DNA of 64,000 nt from Oceanospirillaceae bacterium (GCA_002723385.1 PBNY01000035.1:38151-102150), one strand, 5' to 3'. Numbered from the stretch's first letter, positions 16,717 through 26,335 are shown. The notes: a model not told the origin generated them from the letters alone. Translations and numbers: made by a program.

Positions 16717-17458
16717 GCGTTTCTTTCAGGCTGACCAGTTCTATTTGGCCCTCCAGTTCGGTCAGCCGTGTCTTCAGAAAAGCAATTGTTTCCGGATAGG
16801 GATGGCCGATGATGACGGTGAGGTCTTTCTTTCGGGCACGGCGAAGTGCCTGATTGAATTGTCTGGCGAGGGCTGATTCTTCGGTGTCATTGTCCAGAAA
16901 GACGTGTCGCCTCAGGTTCGGGATGTCAGCTTCAATGGCGGCTTGCTGAGCGACGGTTTTGACGGTGGTGCGGCTATCAATAAAGAACAGTCGTTCCTCT
17001 TTGGCAACTTCCATAATGGCCTGCATGGCTGGCTCGACTTCGGTCAAAAAGCTGCCCATGTGATTGTTGAATCCGGATGTATATGGAATTGAGTCCAGGC
17101 TGCTGCGCATGATCTGCTTCATCTGGTTGCTCGCCATGGTGTTTTCCAGTCCGCCGGGGCCGAGCTTGGCAAATGAATGGCTGGTCATGGGCAGGTGCAG
17201 CATGATGGTGTGACCCGCTTGATGGGCTTTCCTGGCATATTCCTGTGCATGTGGTGTGTGCGGGAGATAGGCGAGATTCAATGGGCCAGGCAGCTCAAGC
17301 ACGTCCTGACAGCCACGCTGGTGGTAACCCAGATCGTCGATGATGATGGCCAGTTTTGCTTTTTCCGCCAGTGCCAGTTCAGGCCACAGGCTGGTTGCGA
17401 GGGAGAGAGTGAGTGACAACCACCAGCTTGGGTGGTTGTCGTGTTTCGGGAGTTTCAA
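16460..17458 (-). CDS. yibQ: Divergent polysaccharide deacetylase family protein (YibQ)
   Basis: 332 residues. A signal peptide (ending PELALAEKA) precedes a divergent polysaccharide deacetylase domain (DUF610 / PF04748): KLAIIIDDLGYHQRGC, then HTIMLHLPMTSH, then FNNHMGSFLT, then FFIDSRTTVKT, ending IIGHPYPETI. Members are periplasmic and of unresolved function, usually next to envC as here. The conserved domain ends at about SLKETLKYPP, exactly where the rmlB stop codon lies on the other strand. The remaining 80 or so Pro-rich residues are translated antisense to rmlB and look accidental, as if the native stop was lost when the capsule genes joined here. It follows ctpA by 8 bp. Confidence 0.83.
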   Translation of the reverse strand: MKLPKHDNHPSWWLSLTLSLATSLWPELALAEKAKLAIIIDDLGYHQRGCQDVLELPGPLNLAYLPHTPHAQEYARKAHQAGHTIMLHLPMTSHSFAKLGPGGLENTMASNQMKQIMRSSLDSIPYTSGFNNHMGSFLTEVEPAMQAIMEVAKEERLFFIDSRTTVKTVAQQAAIEADIPNLRRHVFLDNDTEESALARQFNQALRRARKKDLTVIIGHPYPETIAFLKTRLTELEGQIELVSLKETLKYPPVAASLPDADTPEPSAPIHQPETPEVQNPALPAPAPCSWCTPDHVPVDLLQMQSGVEPGPWQLSLPLETNQPALAPIQRPY

Positions 17459-17466
17459 TGCGGGTC

Positions 17467-18774
17467 TTACCCTTCCTGAGTCTTTCCGGCGCGAACAATG
17501 GTCATGCCACGCAACAAGGTATGGGCTTCGTAGAGCTGGAAATCACGTGTTAGTAATTCACCCGGCGTCGGTCTGTTGCTTTTGGCGTTTTCCTCGTCGC
17601 CATCTTCGGGATTACTCAAATGCCCCTGTAAGTCCGCTTCTTTCAGGCGTCGTACACTTTTGCGCGGAGTAACGTCGCTTTGAGCCACTACAATGTCTGG
17701 CTCGATGCCCTGGGCCTGAATAGAGCGACCTTTGGGAGTGAAGTAGCGCGCGGTGGTCAGTTTGACCGCCTTGTTGTTGGCCAGAGGCAGCACGCTTTGC
17801 ACCGAGCCTTTACCAAACGAGCGAGTTCCCAGAATAATGGCGCGGTGATGATCTTGCAGAGCGCCCGCAACAATCTCTGAAGCAGAAGCCGATCCACCAT
17901 TGATCAGAACCACCATTGGCAGGTCTCCGCCGCTGGTTTCTGGCGTTGCGTGGTAGCGCAGTTCCGAGTCAGTGGCGCGTCCTTCGGTGTAGACGATCAG
18001 GCCTTCTTCAAGAAAGGCGTTGCTGACGTCCACTGCTGCGCCCAATACCCCACCGGGGTTGTTGCGCAAATCCAGCACCAGACCGTTCAGTTCATCCTGG
18101 TCTTGCCACTTTTTGATCTTTTTCACCAGTTCTTCCCCGGTATGGGACTGGAACTGGGTAATGCGCAGATAACCGATGCCGTTGCTGAGCATATCGCCAC
18201 GAACACTGGCCACCTTGATCACCGCTCGCTCCAGCTCGAAGTCGAGTAACTCGGATTCGTCCTGGCGGCGAACTTCCAGCTGAATGGTCGAGCCGGGAGT
18301 ACCTCGCATGGTCTCAACGGCTTCCGAAACCGACATGCCCATCACCGACTTTCCATCCAGCGTCACGATCAGGTCACCGGGTAAAATACCGGCGCGTTCA
18401 GCAGGTGTATCGTCGATTGGGGATACCACCAGAATAAGACCGTCCTGCTGGCTGATTTCTATACCAAGGCCGCCAAACTCGCCAGTGGTGTGCTCCTGAA
18501 GATCGCTGAAGGCATCGGGTTGCAAATAGGTTGAGTGCGGGTCGAGAGATCGCAGCATGCCCTGAATGGCATAGCTGAACAGCGTCTCGTCATCGATCTC
18601 CTCGACATAGGCGCTGCGAATACGCTCAAACACTTCGGCGAAGTTGCGCAGTTCCTCTATCGGCATTGGCCGGGGTTCCACGTCCGTCTCGGCTGCGGCG
18701 GGCTGATGATGATCGGCGTAGGCGGGAATAACTAGGCCCAGAGAGAGAGCCAGGGTAACCAGAGTCCGTAACAT
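17467..18774 (-). CDS. ctpA: S41-family carboxy-terminal processing protease
   Basis: 435 residues: signal peptide, an N-terminal helical part, a PDZ domain (GGLGIEISQQDGLILVVSPI), then the S41 catalytic domain. The nucleophile Ser297 lies in NGGSASASEIVAGAL and the general-base Lys322 in RSFGKGSVQS. This is the usual spacing of 25 residues for a Ser-Lys dyad. CtpA proteases act in the periplasm on envelope proteins, including murein hydrolases in pseudomonads. Its position between envC (murein hydrolase activator) and yibQ fits a cell-wall role. It is transcribed from the gpmI or envC side with a 91-bp gap. Confidence 0.92.
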   Translation of the reverse strand: MLRTLVTLALSLGLVIPAYADHHQPAAAETDVEPRPMPIEELRNFAEVFERIRSAYVEEIDDETLFSYAIQGMLRSLDPHSTYLQPDAFSDLQEHTTGEFGGLGIEISQQDGLILVVSPIDDTPAERAGILPGDLIVTLDGKSVMGMSVSEAVETMRGTPGSTIQLEVRRQDESELLDFELERAVIKVASVRGDMLSNGIGYLRITQFQSHTGEELVKKIKKWQDQDELNGLVLDLRNNPGGVLGAAVDVSNAFLEEGLIVYTEGRATDSELRYHATPETSGGDLPMVVLINGGSASASEIVAGALQDHHRAIILGTRSFGKGSVQSVLPLANNKAVKLTTARYFTPKGRSIQAQGIEPDIVVAQSDVTPRKSVRRLKEADLQGHLSNPEDGDEENAKSNRPTPGELLTRDFQLYEAHTLLRGMTIVRAGKTQEG

Positions 18775-18865
18775 GGGGTGTCTCGATGTCGATGGTGTCT
18801 GCAGAATGGCATAAAAGCCAAAGGCTTAACAAGCAAAGGGGGCGTCAGTCGTGAACCGGTCGCTA

Positions 18866-19996
18866 TCAGCGTTTCAGCCATACTGCCGGGTCTTGCGGAC
18901 GCCCCTTGTAACGGATTTCAAAATACACCCGAGGTTCCGTAACGCCGCCACTTTGACCGCTGGTGGCGATCATTTCTCCCTGGTTGACCCAGCTGCCAAC
19001 GTCATAGAGCAGTGCTTCGTTGTGGGCGTAGAGTGTCAGGTAGTCGTCGCCATGATCGATGATCATCAGCAAGCCGAAACCTCTCAAGATACCGGAGTAC
19101 ACCACCTGGCCATGATGGACGGCTTTGACGGGAGTGCCTTCAGGGACGTCGATCATCCAGCCTTGCCAGCGACCAACACCCTCCTGATTACGTTGTCCAA
19201 AGGCGTGCAGTACACGTCCACCAACGGGCTTGGGCAGTTTGCGTTTGAGAGATTTAAACGGGCGGGCATCGGCTTTCTGGGTGCTGTTTTCGACCAGTGA
19301 ACGCACTTCATCCAGCAGTTTTTCGAGGCGTTTCTGATCGGCTTCTTTTTGGTTCAGGCGTTGCTTCTGGCTGCTGATTTCCTGCTGAAGACTGGCGAGC
19401 AGCTGCTTTTGCTTATGCTTTTTCTTTTGTACCGCGAGGCGCTGACGCGAGAAGTCGGCACGGGTGGCGTTCAGAGCGTCTTCGTGTTCATGAATGACGT
19501 CTTCGATACGCGACAGCTTGTCCAGCTCTAGCATGGTCTCCTGAATCTGGGCCATACGAGCACGGTTGAAATAACGGAAGTAGGTCAGCATGCGCTGGGC
19601 CTGCTGCGGGTCGTCCTGGTTCAGAAGCAGTTTGACCGGGCCTTCGCTGCCGACCCGATGGGCGGCTTGCAGCTGCTGTTTCAGCCGAAGGCGATAGCTG
19701 GCCTGCAGCTCATCGAGCTGCCGCTGCTCCTGTCGGAGCTTTTTTAGGCGGGCCTGCTCCTCCTCAAGCTTGCGTTTGGTCGACTCTATCTTGTGGGTCA
19801 GTTCAGCGATTTCATTGTTGGTCGTGCCGAGCTGGGAGTGAATCTTGCTGTGTTCATCGCTGGCTTCATTGAGCCAGCGCTGAAGCTTGGCGATGTCCGC
19901 CCGCAACGCTTCCAGCTCCGCTTCACTGTTGGCGAAGACCGGGTTGGAAACGCAGAGTAATACCAGCAAGGCACTGGTGAGTGCGGTGCGGATCAT
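18866..19996 (-). CDS. envC: Murein hydrolase activator EnvC
   Basis: 376 residues: a signal peptide (ending NPVFANSEA), a long coiled coil with many Gln/Glu/Leu heptads (about residues 25-240), and a C-terminal LytM/M23-like domain (FGQRNQEGVGRWQGWMIDVP onward to WLKR). The first zinc histidine of active LytM enzymes is absent (WQGWMIDV stands in for HxGxD), so it is a degenerate activator, not a peptidase. EnvC recruits and activates amidases AmiA/AmiB at the division septum under FtsEX control. It lies 17 bp downstream of gpmI, as in many gammaproteobacteria. Confidence 0.92.
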   Translation of the reverse strand: MIRTALTSALLVLLCVSNPVFANSEAELEALRADIAKLQRWLNEASDEHSKIHSQLGTTNNEIAELTHKIESTKRKLEEEQARLKKLRQEQRQLDELQASYRLRLKQQLQAAHRVGSEGPVKLLLNQDDPQQAQRMLTYFRYFNRARMAQIQETMLELDKLSRIEDVIHEHEDALNATRADFSRQRLAVQKKKHKQKQLLASLQQEISSQKQRLNQKEADQKRLEKLLDEVRSLVENSTQKADARPFKSLKRKLPKPVGGRVLHAFGQRNQEGVGRWQGWMIDVPEGTPVKAVHHGQVVYSGILRGFGLLMIIDHGDDYLTLYAHNEALLYDVGSWVNQGEMIATSGQSGGVTEPRVYFEIRYKGRPQDPAVWLKR

Positions 19997-20013
19997 GGTG
20001 TTGCCCTTGTGGG

Positions 20014-21546
20014 TTATTCGTAGCTCACCAGGCTTTGACCGGTCATTTCAGCCGGTTGCTCAAGCCCCATCATGGTCAGCAGGGTAGGCGCAATATCGCA
20101 CAAACGACCTTCGCTGATGCTGCCTTGTTCGCGTTCTGTGACATAAACCAGATTTACCGGGCCTGTGGTGTGTTGGGTCATCGGACGGCCCTGGTCATCC
20201 AGCATCTGTTCGGCGTTGCCGTGGTCAGCTGTGATCAGACACTCACCACCGGCAGCCAGAATCGCCTCGGTCACCTGGGTCAGCGCGTCATCGATCGCTT
20301 CGGCGGCTTGAACAGCGGCATCGTAGACACCGGTGTGACCGACCATGTCGCCATTGGCGTAGTTACAGACGATCAGGTCGTATCCACCGTTCTGGATGGC
20401 ATCGACCAGCTTTTCGGTCACTTCCGGAGCGCTCATTTCCGGCTTCATGTCGTAAGTCGCGACGTCCGGTGATTTGATCAGTACGCGGGTTTCGCCGTCG
20501 TACTCGGCTTCACGACCACCGGAGAAGAAGAAGGTTACATGAGCGTATTTTTCGGTTTCAGCGATGCGCAGTTGCTTCATGCCGAGGTTGGAAACGTATT
20601 CACCCAGACCATTCACCAGTGTTTCTGGCGGGAACGCACAACTGGCCGGAATATCCGCCGCGTACTCGGTCATCATGACAAAGTCCGACAGCGCAGGACG
20701 AGCCTTGCGTTCGAAACCATCGAAGTTGTCATCAACAAAGGCACGTGTCAGTTCGCGAGCGCGGTCAGGGCGGAAGTTGAAGAAGATGATGCTGTCGCCG
20801 TCTTTGACCGGCGCTGCTTCGCCAATGCGGGTGGCTTGTACGAATTCGTCGTTTTCATCACGCTCATAGGCCGCAGCCAGTGCTTCTGCGCCGTTAGCGG
20901 CAGAAAACGGTGCTTCACCTTCGCTCATCAACTGATAAGCCGGTTCAACGCGATCCCAGCGATTGTCGCGATCCATGGCGTAGAAGCGACCCACAATACC
21001 GCTCAGGCGTGCATTGCCCAGCTCGGCACAGGCCGCTTCAGTAACAGCGATGGAATCGGCGGCAGAGCGAGGTGGCATATCGCGGCCATCCAGAATGCCG
21101 GTCACATAGACATTGTCCAGATCACGGTCTTTGGCCATCTTCAGTAGCGCCACCAGATGCTCTTCGTGGGAGTGAACACCGCCCGGAGACAGCAAGCCGG
21201 TCAGATGCAGGGCACCGCCAGCGGCCTTGGCCTTGTCCATCGCAGCGACCAGAGCGGCGTTCTGCTGCAGTTCGCCATCGCTGATGGCTTTGTTAATCCG
21301 GGTGTAGTTCTGGTAAACGATGCGACCTGCGCCCAGATTCATGTGGCCCACTTCGGAGTTACCCATCTGACCGTCCGGTAGCCCCACCGCTGCCCCCGAA
21401 GTCTGGATCAGAGCGTTGGGAAAACGATCCAGCAATGCATCCCAGGTTGGCGTATCCGCGTTGGCAATGGCGTTGTTGTCGGTTTCAGTTCGATGGCCCC
21501 AGCCATCCAGAATGATCAGGGCAACAGGTGCCGGGCGAGTGGACAT
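20014..21546 (-). CDS. gpmI: 2,3-bisphosphoglycerate-independent phosphoglycerate mutase
   Basis: 510 residues, the normal length for GpmI. It starts MSTRPAPVALIILDGWGHR, with the metal-binding Asp in LDGWG. Ser64 in MGNSEVGHMNLGAGR is the phospho-acceptor. The alkaline-phosphatase-like C-terminal half shows ITADHGNAEQM. It interconverts 3- and 2-phosphoglycerate in glycolysis with Mn2+. The open frame continues upstream to 21723, but the ATG at 21546 begins exactly at the conserved N-terminus, so I use it. It heads the gpmI-envC-ctpA-yibQ run. Confidence 0.95.
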   Translation of the reverse strand: MSTRPAPVALIILDGWGHRTETDNNAIANADTPTWDALLDRFPNALIQTSGAAVGLPDGQMGNSEVGHMNLGAGRIVYQNYTRINKAISDGELQQNAALVAAMDKAKAAGGALHLTGLLSPGGVHSHEEHLVALLKMAKDRDLDNVYVTGILDGRDMPPRSAADSIAVTEAACAELGNARLSGIVGRFYAMDRDNRWDRVEPAYQLMSEGEAPFSAANGAEALAAAYERDENDEFVQATRIGEAAPVKDGDSIIFFNFRPDRARELTRAFVDDNFDGFERKARPALSDFVMMTEYAADIPASCAFPPETLVNGLGEYVSNLGMKQLRIAETEKYAHVTFFFSGGREAEYDGETRVLIKSPDVATYDMKPEMSAPEVTEKLVDAIQNGGYDLIVCNYANGDMVGHTGVYDAAVQAAEAIDDALTQVTEAILAAGGECLITADHGNAEQMLDDQGRPMTQHTTGPVNLVYVTEREQGSISEGRLCDIAPTLLTMMGLEQPAEMTGQSLVSYE

Positions 21547-22003
21547 AGTGATTACACCGTGAATAAGAATTTTGACGGGCATCGATTGTACTGAAACCCT
21601 GCTCCAAGGCACAGCCTGCCGACCTGACAATCCTGTCTGTCGTATCGGCAAACTCTCGGGGAATCCCGAAATGATCCGAACACGGGGAAATTCTTGAGCC
21701 GACCATCGCCGGTGAGCCTGCATGGATGTACTTGCAGTGTGCTGGTGAAGAGTTTGCCGGGAGGCAGGTCTATGGCGTGATCTCTGGGCTAAAAGGAAAG
21801 TGTCCGGGGTAAAAGGAACGTGACGCTGTGCTATGCCATCGAAAGAACCAACACCATAGGCACATAGGCTGTCATCAAATTGTCACGGCGGCATGTGGCA
21901 ATGCGTTGCAGTTTTCCATGCGCAGTTTTTCACCAGCCTGCTAGAGGCGTTTCAGGCTAGGCGCTATACTGCGCGCTGATTTTTTACCGACGTTGAAAAA
22001 GTT
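21547..22003. other. Intergenic region between divergent gpmI and yibN
   Basis: 457 bp without a credible gene. It holds a TATACT hexamer (21965-21970) suitable as the -10 of yibN, without a good -35, and a 20-bp direct repeat in two copies, (GGG[CG]TAAAAGGAA[AC]GTG) at 21786-21805 and 21806-21825. The gpmI promoter must lie in the left part, but no clear hexamers were recognised. Confidence 0.4.
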
Positions 22004-22417
22004 ATGGATCAGTTGTTCGAATTTATTGGCAATCACTGGTGGCTAGTGGGTATCTGGGGCGCGTTTCTGGCCGCTCTGATGTGGGATAACAACCAGCGTG
22101 CCGGTCAGAGTGTCTCAACCGCTCAGGCTACTGCCATGATTAACCGCGAAAATGCGCTGGTTCTGGATATCCGTGACAAGAAGGAATATTCGGAAGGCCA
22201 CGTAGCGAATTCCCTGAATATTCCCTACGCCAATCTGGCGAAGCGCATGAACGAGCTTGATATCCACAAACATCGCCCCATTATCCTCGTATGCAAGACA
22301 GGAACGACTGTCAGCGTGGCAGGCAAGATGCTCCGTGAAAAAGGCTACAACGCCTTGCGTCTGAATGGCGGCATGATGGAGTGGAATTCACAGAACCTGC
22401 CCGTTGTTCGCAAGTAA
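22004..22417 (+). CDS. yibN: Membrane-anchored rhodanese-like protein (YibN)
   Basis: 137 residues: an N-terminal membrane helix (WWLVGIWGAFLAALMW, residues 12-27), then a single rhodanese domain with LVLDIRDKKEYSEGHV and the active-site loop CKTGTT (Cys97). Single-domain rhodaneses transfer sulfane sulfur or act as redox/persulfide modules, here facing the cytosol or the periplasm depending on topology. It lies 39 bp upstream of secB, the order known from many gammaproteobacteria, although grxC, often between them, is absent. Confidence 0.9.
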   Translation: MDQLFEFIGNHWWLVGIWGAFLAALMWDNNQRAGQSVSTAQATAMINRENALVLDIRDKKEYSEGHVANSLNIPYANLAKRMNELDIHKHRPIILVCKTGTTVSVAGKMLREKGYNALRLNGGMMEWNSQNLPVVRK

Positions 22418-22456
22418 CATTAATTCAGCTCGACAATAAACTGTAAGGAACCTCCC

Positions 22457-22942
22457 ATGGCCGAGAACGAAACTCCACAACCACAGTTCGCTCTGCAGCG
22501 TGTTTACGTCAAGGATGCTTCTATCGAAGTGCCTAACGCGCCAATGATCTTCACTCAAGAGTGGAAGCCAGAAATCAAGCTGGATCTGAATACCGGTGCC
22601 CGTCGTCTGGACGAGAAACACTTCGAAGTATTCGTCAAGACCACGGTAACGGCTTCTCTGGGTGACGATACTGCGTTCCTGGTTGAAGTGATGCAGTGCG
22701 GCCTGTTCCTGGCGGAAAACATTCCGGATGAGCAGCTGAAGCCAATGATGGGCGCCATGTGCCCGAACATCCTGTTCCCATACCTGCGTGAGTCTGTCGA
22801 CAACCTGGTTGTTAAGGGTGGTTTCCCGGCTCTGATGCTGGCTCCTATCAACTTCGACGCTCTGTACCAGCAGCGCCTGCAAGAAGAAGCCAAGCAAGCT
22901 GCCGAACAGTCAGAATCCAGCGAAGGCGAAAGCACTCACTGA
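22457..22942 (+). CDS. secB: Protein-export chaperone SecB
   Basis: 161 residues. The hallmark stretches are FALQRVYVKDASIEVPNAP, FTQEWKPEIKLDLNT and APINFDALYQQR. SecB is a tetrameric cytosolic chaperone that keeps precursors unfolded and hands them to SecA. AAGGA precedes the ATG at 22457. The acidic C-terminal tail (AAEQSESSEGESTH) is longer than in E. coli and probably disordered. An intrinsic terminator follows. Confidence 0.96.
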   Translation: MAENETPQPQFALQRVYVKDASIEVPNAPMIFTQEWKPEIKLDLNTGARRLDEKHFEVFVKTTVTASLGDDTAFLVEVMQCGLFLAENIPDEQLKPMMGAMCPNILFPYLRESVDNLVVKGGFPALMLAPINFDALYQQRLQEEAKQAAEQSESSEGESTH

Positions 22943-22962
22943 TCGCTGAATTGCCGCAAGAA

Positions 22963-22998
22963 AATCCTCCGCTGGCTTTGCCATCGGGGGATTTTTTG
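22963..22998 (+). terminator. Rho-independent terminator after secB
   Basis: AATCCTCCG (22963-22971) pairs with CGGGGGATT (22985-22993), one G-T pair, followed by TTTTTG and further T-rich sequence. Confidence 0.82.
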
Positions 22999-23220
22999 TT
23001 TTTCCCCTTTCTGAAAGAAAGCTACCTTTCGAGCCATGCTTCAGGCCATGGCGGTCATCGCGACAGCGTTGTTACTCAAATTACGATTTCTATCGCCCGT
23101 TAGCTTCACACTGAACTTTCTTCTGGTCTAGGCTTTCCAAATGCAGAGCGGTTCACAAGACCGGCTCGCACCACAATCTGATGTTGTTTCCACAGTAAAA
23201 CGCGTACGGAGGATCCCGTC

Positions 23221-24261
23221 ATGTTTGCACCTATGGAACGCACCGGCCTTCAGGATCTGCACTTCTGGCACGATCCCGAGACTGGCTTGCAGGCAATTAT
23301 TGCCATTCACGATACCTTTCGTGGCCCCGCCATCGGCGGCTGCCGTTTTATTTCCTACTCCTCATTTGATGACGCCGTGCAAGACGCCACACGACTGGCG
23401 CAAGGCATGAGCTACAAGGCTGCATTGGCCGGGTTGCCTCATGGCGGCGGCAAGTCGGTGATTATCAGGCCGGATGATCTGACCGACAGAGCCGCATTGA
23501 TGCGCGCATTTGGACGCTTTGTTGAATCCCTGGGCGGGCGTTATATCACGGCCATGGACAGTGGTACCCAGGTGACCGATATGGATCAGATCGCCAGGGA
23601 AACGTCTTATGTCACTTGCACCAGCACGATGGGCGATCCGTCCCCCTCGACCGCCAAAGGTGTGTTGGCAGGCATCCGGGCCAGTATCGGGTTTCTCGAC
23701 AAACGCCAGGATCTGGACGGCGTTCATGTCGCGATTCAGGGGCTGGGCCATGTCGGTTATGCGCTGGCGCGGCTGTTACACGATTCCGGTGTTCATCTCA
23801 CGGTGGCCGACATCAATACCCAGCGTGCACTGGATGCCTGCGCCGAGTTCGGAGCAACCGTGGTTGAATCTGATGAAATCTATGCCGTAGAAGCCGATGT
23901 GTTTGCACCTTGTGGCCTGGGTGGCGTGCTGAATGAGACCACGATTCCCAAGCTGAAATGCCGTTGCGTCGCCGGTTCGGCCAACAATCAGCTGGCGGAT
24001 GACAACAGCGGCATGCAGCTGCACCAGCGCGGCATTCTGTATGCACCGGATTATCTGATTAATTCGGGCGGACTGATGTTTGTGGCCCTGCGTCACGGCA
24101 GACATTCCGAACGCATGATCGACGCCAAAATCGCTTCCATCCGACATTCACTGCTGGAGTTGTATCGCCACGCCGACAAAGTCGATATGCCCACCCATTT
24201 GATAGCTGATCAGCGCGCCGAAGCCATTCTGCGCCAGGCAGCGCATCGTGATGCCGCATAG
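23221..24261 (+). CDS. ldh: Leucine dehydrogenase (Glu/Leu/Phe/Val dehydrogenase family)
   Basis: 346 residues with the branched-chain amino acid dehydrogenase pattern: the N-terminal GPAIGGCRFISY, the catalytic lysine in GLPHGGGKSVI (Lys78, with Lys66 before it), then a Rossmann domain (IQGLGHVGYALARLL). It oxidatively deaminates leucine, valine and isoleucine to 2-oxoacids with NAD. GGAGGA lies 7 nt before the ATG. It is the first gene of an operon whose next three genes encode the 2-oxoacid dehydrogenase that takes its product, so the pair forms a catabolic route to acyl-CoA, or supplies branched fatty-acid primers. Confidence 0.9.
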   Translation: MFAPMERTGLQDLHFWHDPETGLQAIIAIHDTFRGPAIGGCRFISYSSFDDAVQDATRLAQGMSYKAALAGLPHGGGKSVIIRPDDLTDRAALMRAFGRFVESLGGRYITAMDSGTQVTDMDQIARETSYVTCTSTMGDPSPSTAKGVLAGIRASIGFLDKRQDLDGVHVAIQGLGHVGYALARLLHDSGVHLTVADINTQRALDACAEFGATVVESDEIYAVEADVFAPCGLGGVLNETTIPKLKCRCVAGSANNQLADDNSGMQLHQRGILYAPDYLINSGGLMFVALRHGRHSERMIDAKIASIRHSLLELYRHADKVDMPTHLIADQRAEAILRQAAHRDAA

Positions 24262-24270
24262 GAGGTGACT

Positions 24271-25359
24271 ATGGATACTGTCTTTCACGGCGAAATCCAT
24301 CTTCGCCGCTATTTGTCTGATCAGGGTAAACCGGAGCAGGTGTTGCCGGACTGGACTCACTCACCCGAGCGACTGGTTCGTTACTACCGGAACATGGTGC
24401 TGGTACGCCAACTGGATTACAAAATCATTGCGCTGCAGCGTACCGGGCAGATCGGTACCTATGCCTCTTTGCTCGGTTCTGAAGCCATTGATACCGTCGT
24501 CGGAGACCTGATGGCTGCTGACGATGTGCTGGTGCCTTACTACCGTAATCACGCCTTGCAGATGCTGCGTGGTCTGCCGATAGAAGATGTGCTGTGTTAC
24601 TGGGGCGGTGATGAACGGGGCAGCGCCGCTGCGGCGCTGGGTGACGACTTCCCCAATGCGGTTCCGATTGCCACCCAGTCACTGCATGCCGCAGGCGTGG
24701 CCTCGGCGTTCAAGGTGCGGGGTGAAAAACGCGTCGCAGTGACCTTGTGTGGCGATGGAGCCACGTCCAAGGGTGACTTTCTCGAGGCACTGAACGTGGC
24801 TGGAGCCTGGCAGCTCCCGGTGGTGTTTGTGGTCAATAACAACCAATGGGCCATTTCTGTTCCGCGCAGTATTCAATGTGGCGCCCAGACCCTGGCGCAG
24901 AAAGCCTTTGGTGCCGGGATTCGCGGCGAACAGGTCGATGGCAATGATGTGATTGCCCTGCACGAGGCCGTCAGCGAAGCGCTGAAACATGCCCGCGAAG
25001 GCAAGGGCGCAACCCTGATAGAAGCTGTCAGCTATCGACTGTCCGATCACACCACCGCTGATGATGCCACTCGCTATCGTGCCAGTGAGGAACTGAAAGC
25101 GGCCTGGGAGCGTGAACCCGTCAAGCGGCTACAAACCTTCCTGCATGAACAGGGCTGGTGGGATGAGCGTCAGGAACAGGCCTGGATTGAAGAAGTCGGG
25201 CAGATGATTCAGACCAGTGTCGACGCCTATCTGGCCAGGCCGCAACAGCCGATCGAACACCTGATCGATTATCTGTACGCCGAACTGCCCAACGCTTTGG
25301 AGGAACAGCGTGAGCGCCTGATTCGAAACGCCCAACCGGGAGGAAGTCGTCATGAGTAA
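24271..25359 (+). CDS. bkdA: 2-oxoacid dehydrogenase E1 component, alpha subunit
   Basis: 362 residues of the TPP-dependent E1 alpha family: RQLDYKIIALQRTGQIGTYA, then the TPP motif GDGATSKGDFLEALNVAGAW with VVFVVNNNQWAIS, and the phosphorylation-loop region YRLSDHTTADDATRYR. With the next gene it decarboxylates branched-chain 2-oxoacids (or pyruvate) and passes the acyl group to E2. GGAGG at 24261-24265 sets the ATG at 24271 as start, rather than the in-frame GTG at 24265 that overlaps this site. Its context after leucine dehydrogenase favours branched-chain substrates, but a pyruvate-type complex cannot be excluded. It overlaps the next gene by 8 bp. Confidence 0.88.
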   Translation: MDTVFHGEIHLRRYLSDQGKPEQVLPDWTHSPERLVRYYRNMVLVRQLDYKIIALQRTGQIGTYASLLGSEAIDTVVGDLMAADDVLVPYYRNHALQMLRGLPIEDVLCYWGGDERGSAAAALGDDFPNAVPIATQSLHAAGVASAFKVRGEKRVAVTLCGDGATSKGDFLEALNVAGAWQLPVVFVVNNNQWAISVPRSIQCGAQTLAQKAFGAGIRGEQVDGNDVIALHEAVSEALKHAREGKGATLIEAVSYRLSDHTTADDATRYRASEELKAAWEREPVKRLQTFLHEQGWWDERQEQAWIEEVGQMIQTSVDAYLARPQQPIEHLIDYLYAELPNALEEQRERLIRNAQPGGSRHE

Positions 25360-26335
25360 CGCAATCACAATGGTGGAAGCGGTTAACCTGGCCCTGCACT
25401 CGGAAATGCGCCGTGACCAATCGGTGATGGTGCTGGGAGAAGATGTGGGGGTGAACGGCGGCGTGTTTCGTGCCACGGTCGGACTGCGCGATGAATTCGG
25501 TATGAAGCGGGTGATGGATACACCGCTGGCCGAAACCATGATCGCAGGGCTGTCCGTAGGGATGGCGACCCAGGGCTTGAAACCGGTGGCCGAGATCCAG
25601 TTTATGGGCTTTATCTTCCCGACCATGGAGCACCTGATCGGGCACGCGGCGCGGATGCGTCACCGTACCCGAGGACGGCTGAGTTGTCCGCTGGTGGTGC
25701 GGGTACCCTACGGTGGTGGGATCCACGCACCGGAACATCATTCCGAAAGCACCGAAGCCTTGTTTGCGCACATTCCCGGTTTGCGAGTGGTGATCCCGTC
25801 GTCTCCGGCACGAGCTTATGGGCTGTTGCTGGCGGCGATTCGCAACCCCGATCCGGTGTTGTTTATGGAACCGAAACGGGTCTACCGACTGAATGCCCAA
25901 CCGGTTGAAGACAGTGGCGAAACACTGCCACTGGACACCTGTTATACGCTGCGTGAAGGCTCGGACATCACCCTGGTGAGCTGGGGAGCCATGATCAAGG
26001 AAACACTGGAAGCGGCTGATCGGCTGGCACAGCAGGGAGTGAGCTGCGAGGTAATCGACGTGGTGACGCTGAACCCGATTGATCACAACACCATTCTGGC
26101 CTCGGTGGATAAAACCGGTCGCTGTGTGATTGTTCACGAAGCGCCGAAAAGCGGGGCAGTTGGTGCCGAAATCGCCGCCACGATTGCCGAAAAAGGCTTG
26201 CTCAGTTTGCAAGCGCCAGTGGCCCGGGTGACGGGCTATGACACCGTGATGCCGTACTACCGCATGGAACACCACTACATGCCCAGCACTGCTGACATTC
26301 TGGAAGCGGTCAACACCACTCTGGAGTTCTCATGA
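25352..26335 (+). CDS. bkdB: 2-oxoacid dehydrogenase E1 component, beta subunit
   Basis: 327 residues, a transketolase-like pyrimidine-binding domain (VMVLGEDVGVNGGVFRATVG with the conserved Glu, then DTPLAETMIAGLSVGMA) and a transketolase C-terminal domain (DITLVSWGAMIKETLEAAD). It forms the alpha2beta2 E1 heterotetramer with the previous gene product and completes the TPP site. The start overlaps the E1 alpha gene by 8 bp with GGAGG just upstream. The stop overlaps the E2 gene by 4 bp (ATGA), so all three are translationally coupled. Confidence 0.9.
   Translation: MSNAITMVEAVNLALHSEMRRDQSVMVLGEDVGVNGGVFRATVGLRDEFGMKRVMDTPLAETMIAGLSVGMATQGLKPVAEIQFMGFIFPTMEHLIGHAARMRHRTRGRLSCPLVVRVPYGGGIHAPEHHSESTEALFAHIPGLRVVIPSSPARAYGLLLAAIRNPDPVLFMEPKRVYRLNAQPVEDSGETLPLDTCYTLREGSDITLVSWGAMIKETLEAADRLAQQGVSCEVIDVVTLNPIDHNTILASVDKTGRCVIVHEAPKSGAVGAEIAATIAEKGLLSLQAPVARVTGYDTVMPYYRMEHHYMPSTADILEAVNTTLEFS

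Noticed and set aside
25121..26275. 384-codon open frame antisense to the E1 beta gene
   Set aside because: Entirely inside a well-supported gene, with His/Gln/Arg-rich composition typical of antisense translation.
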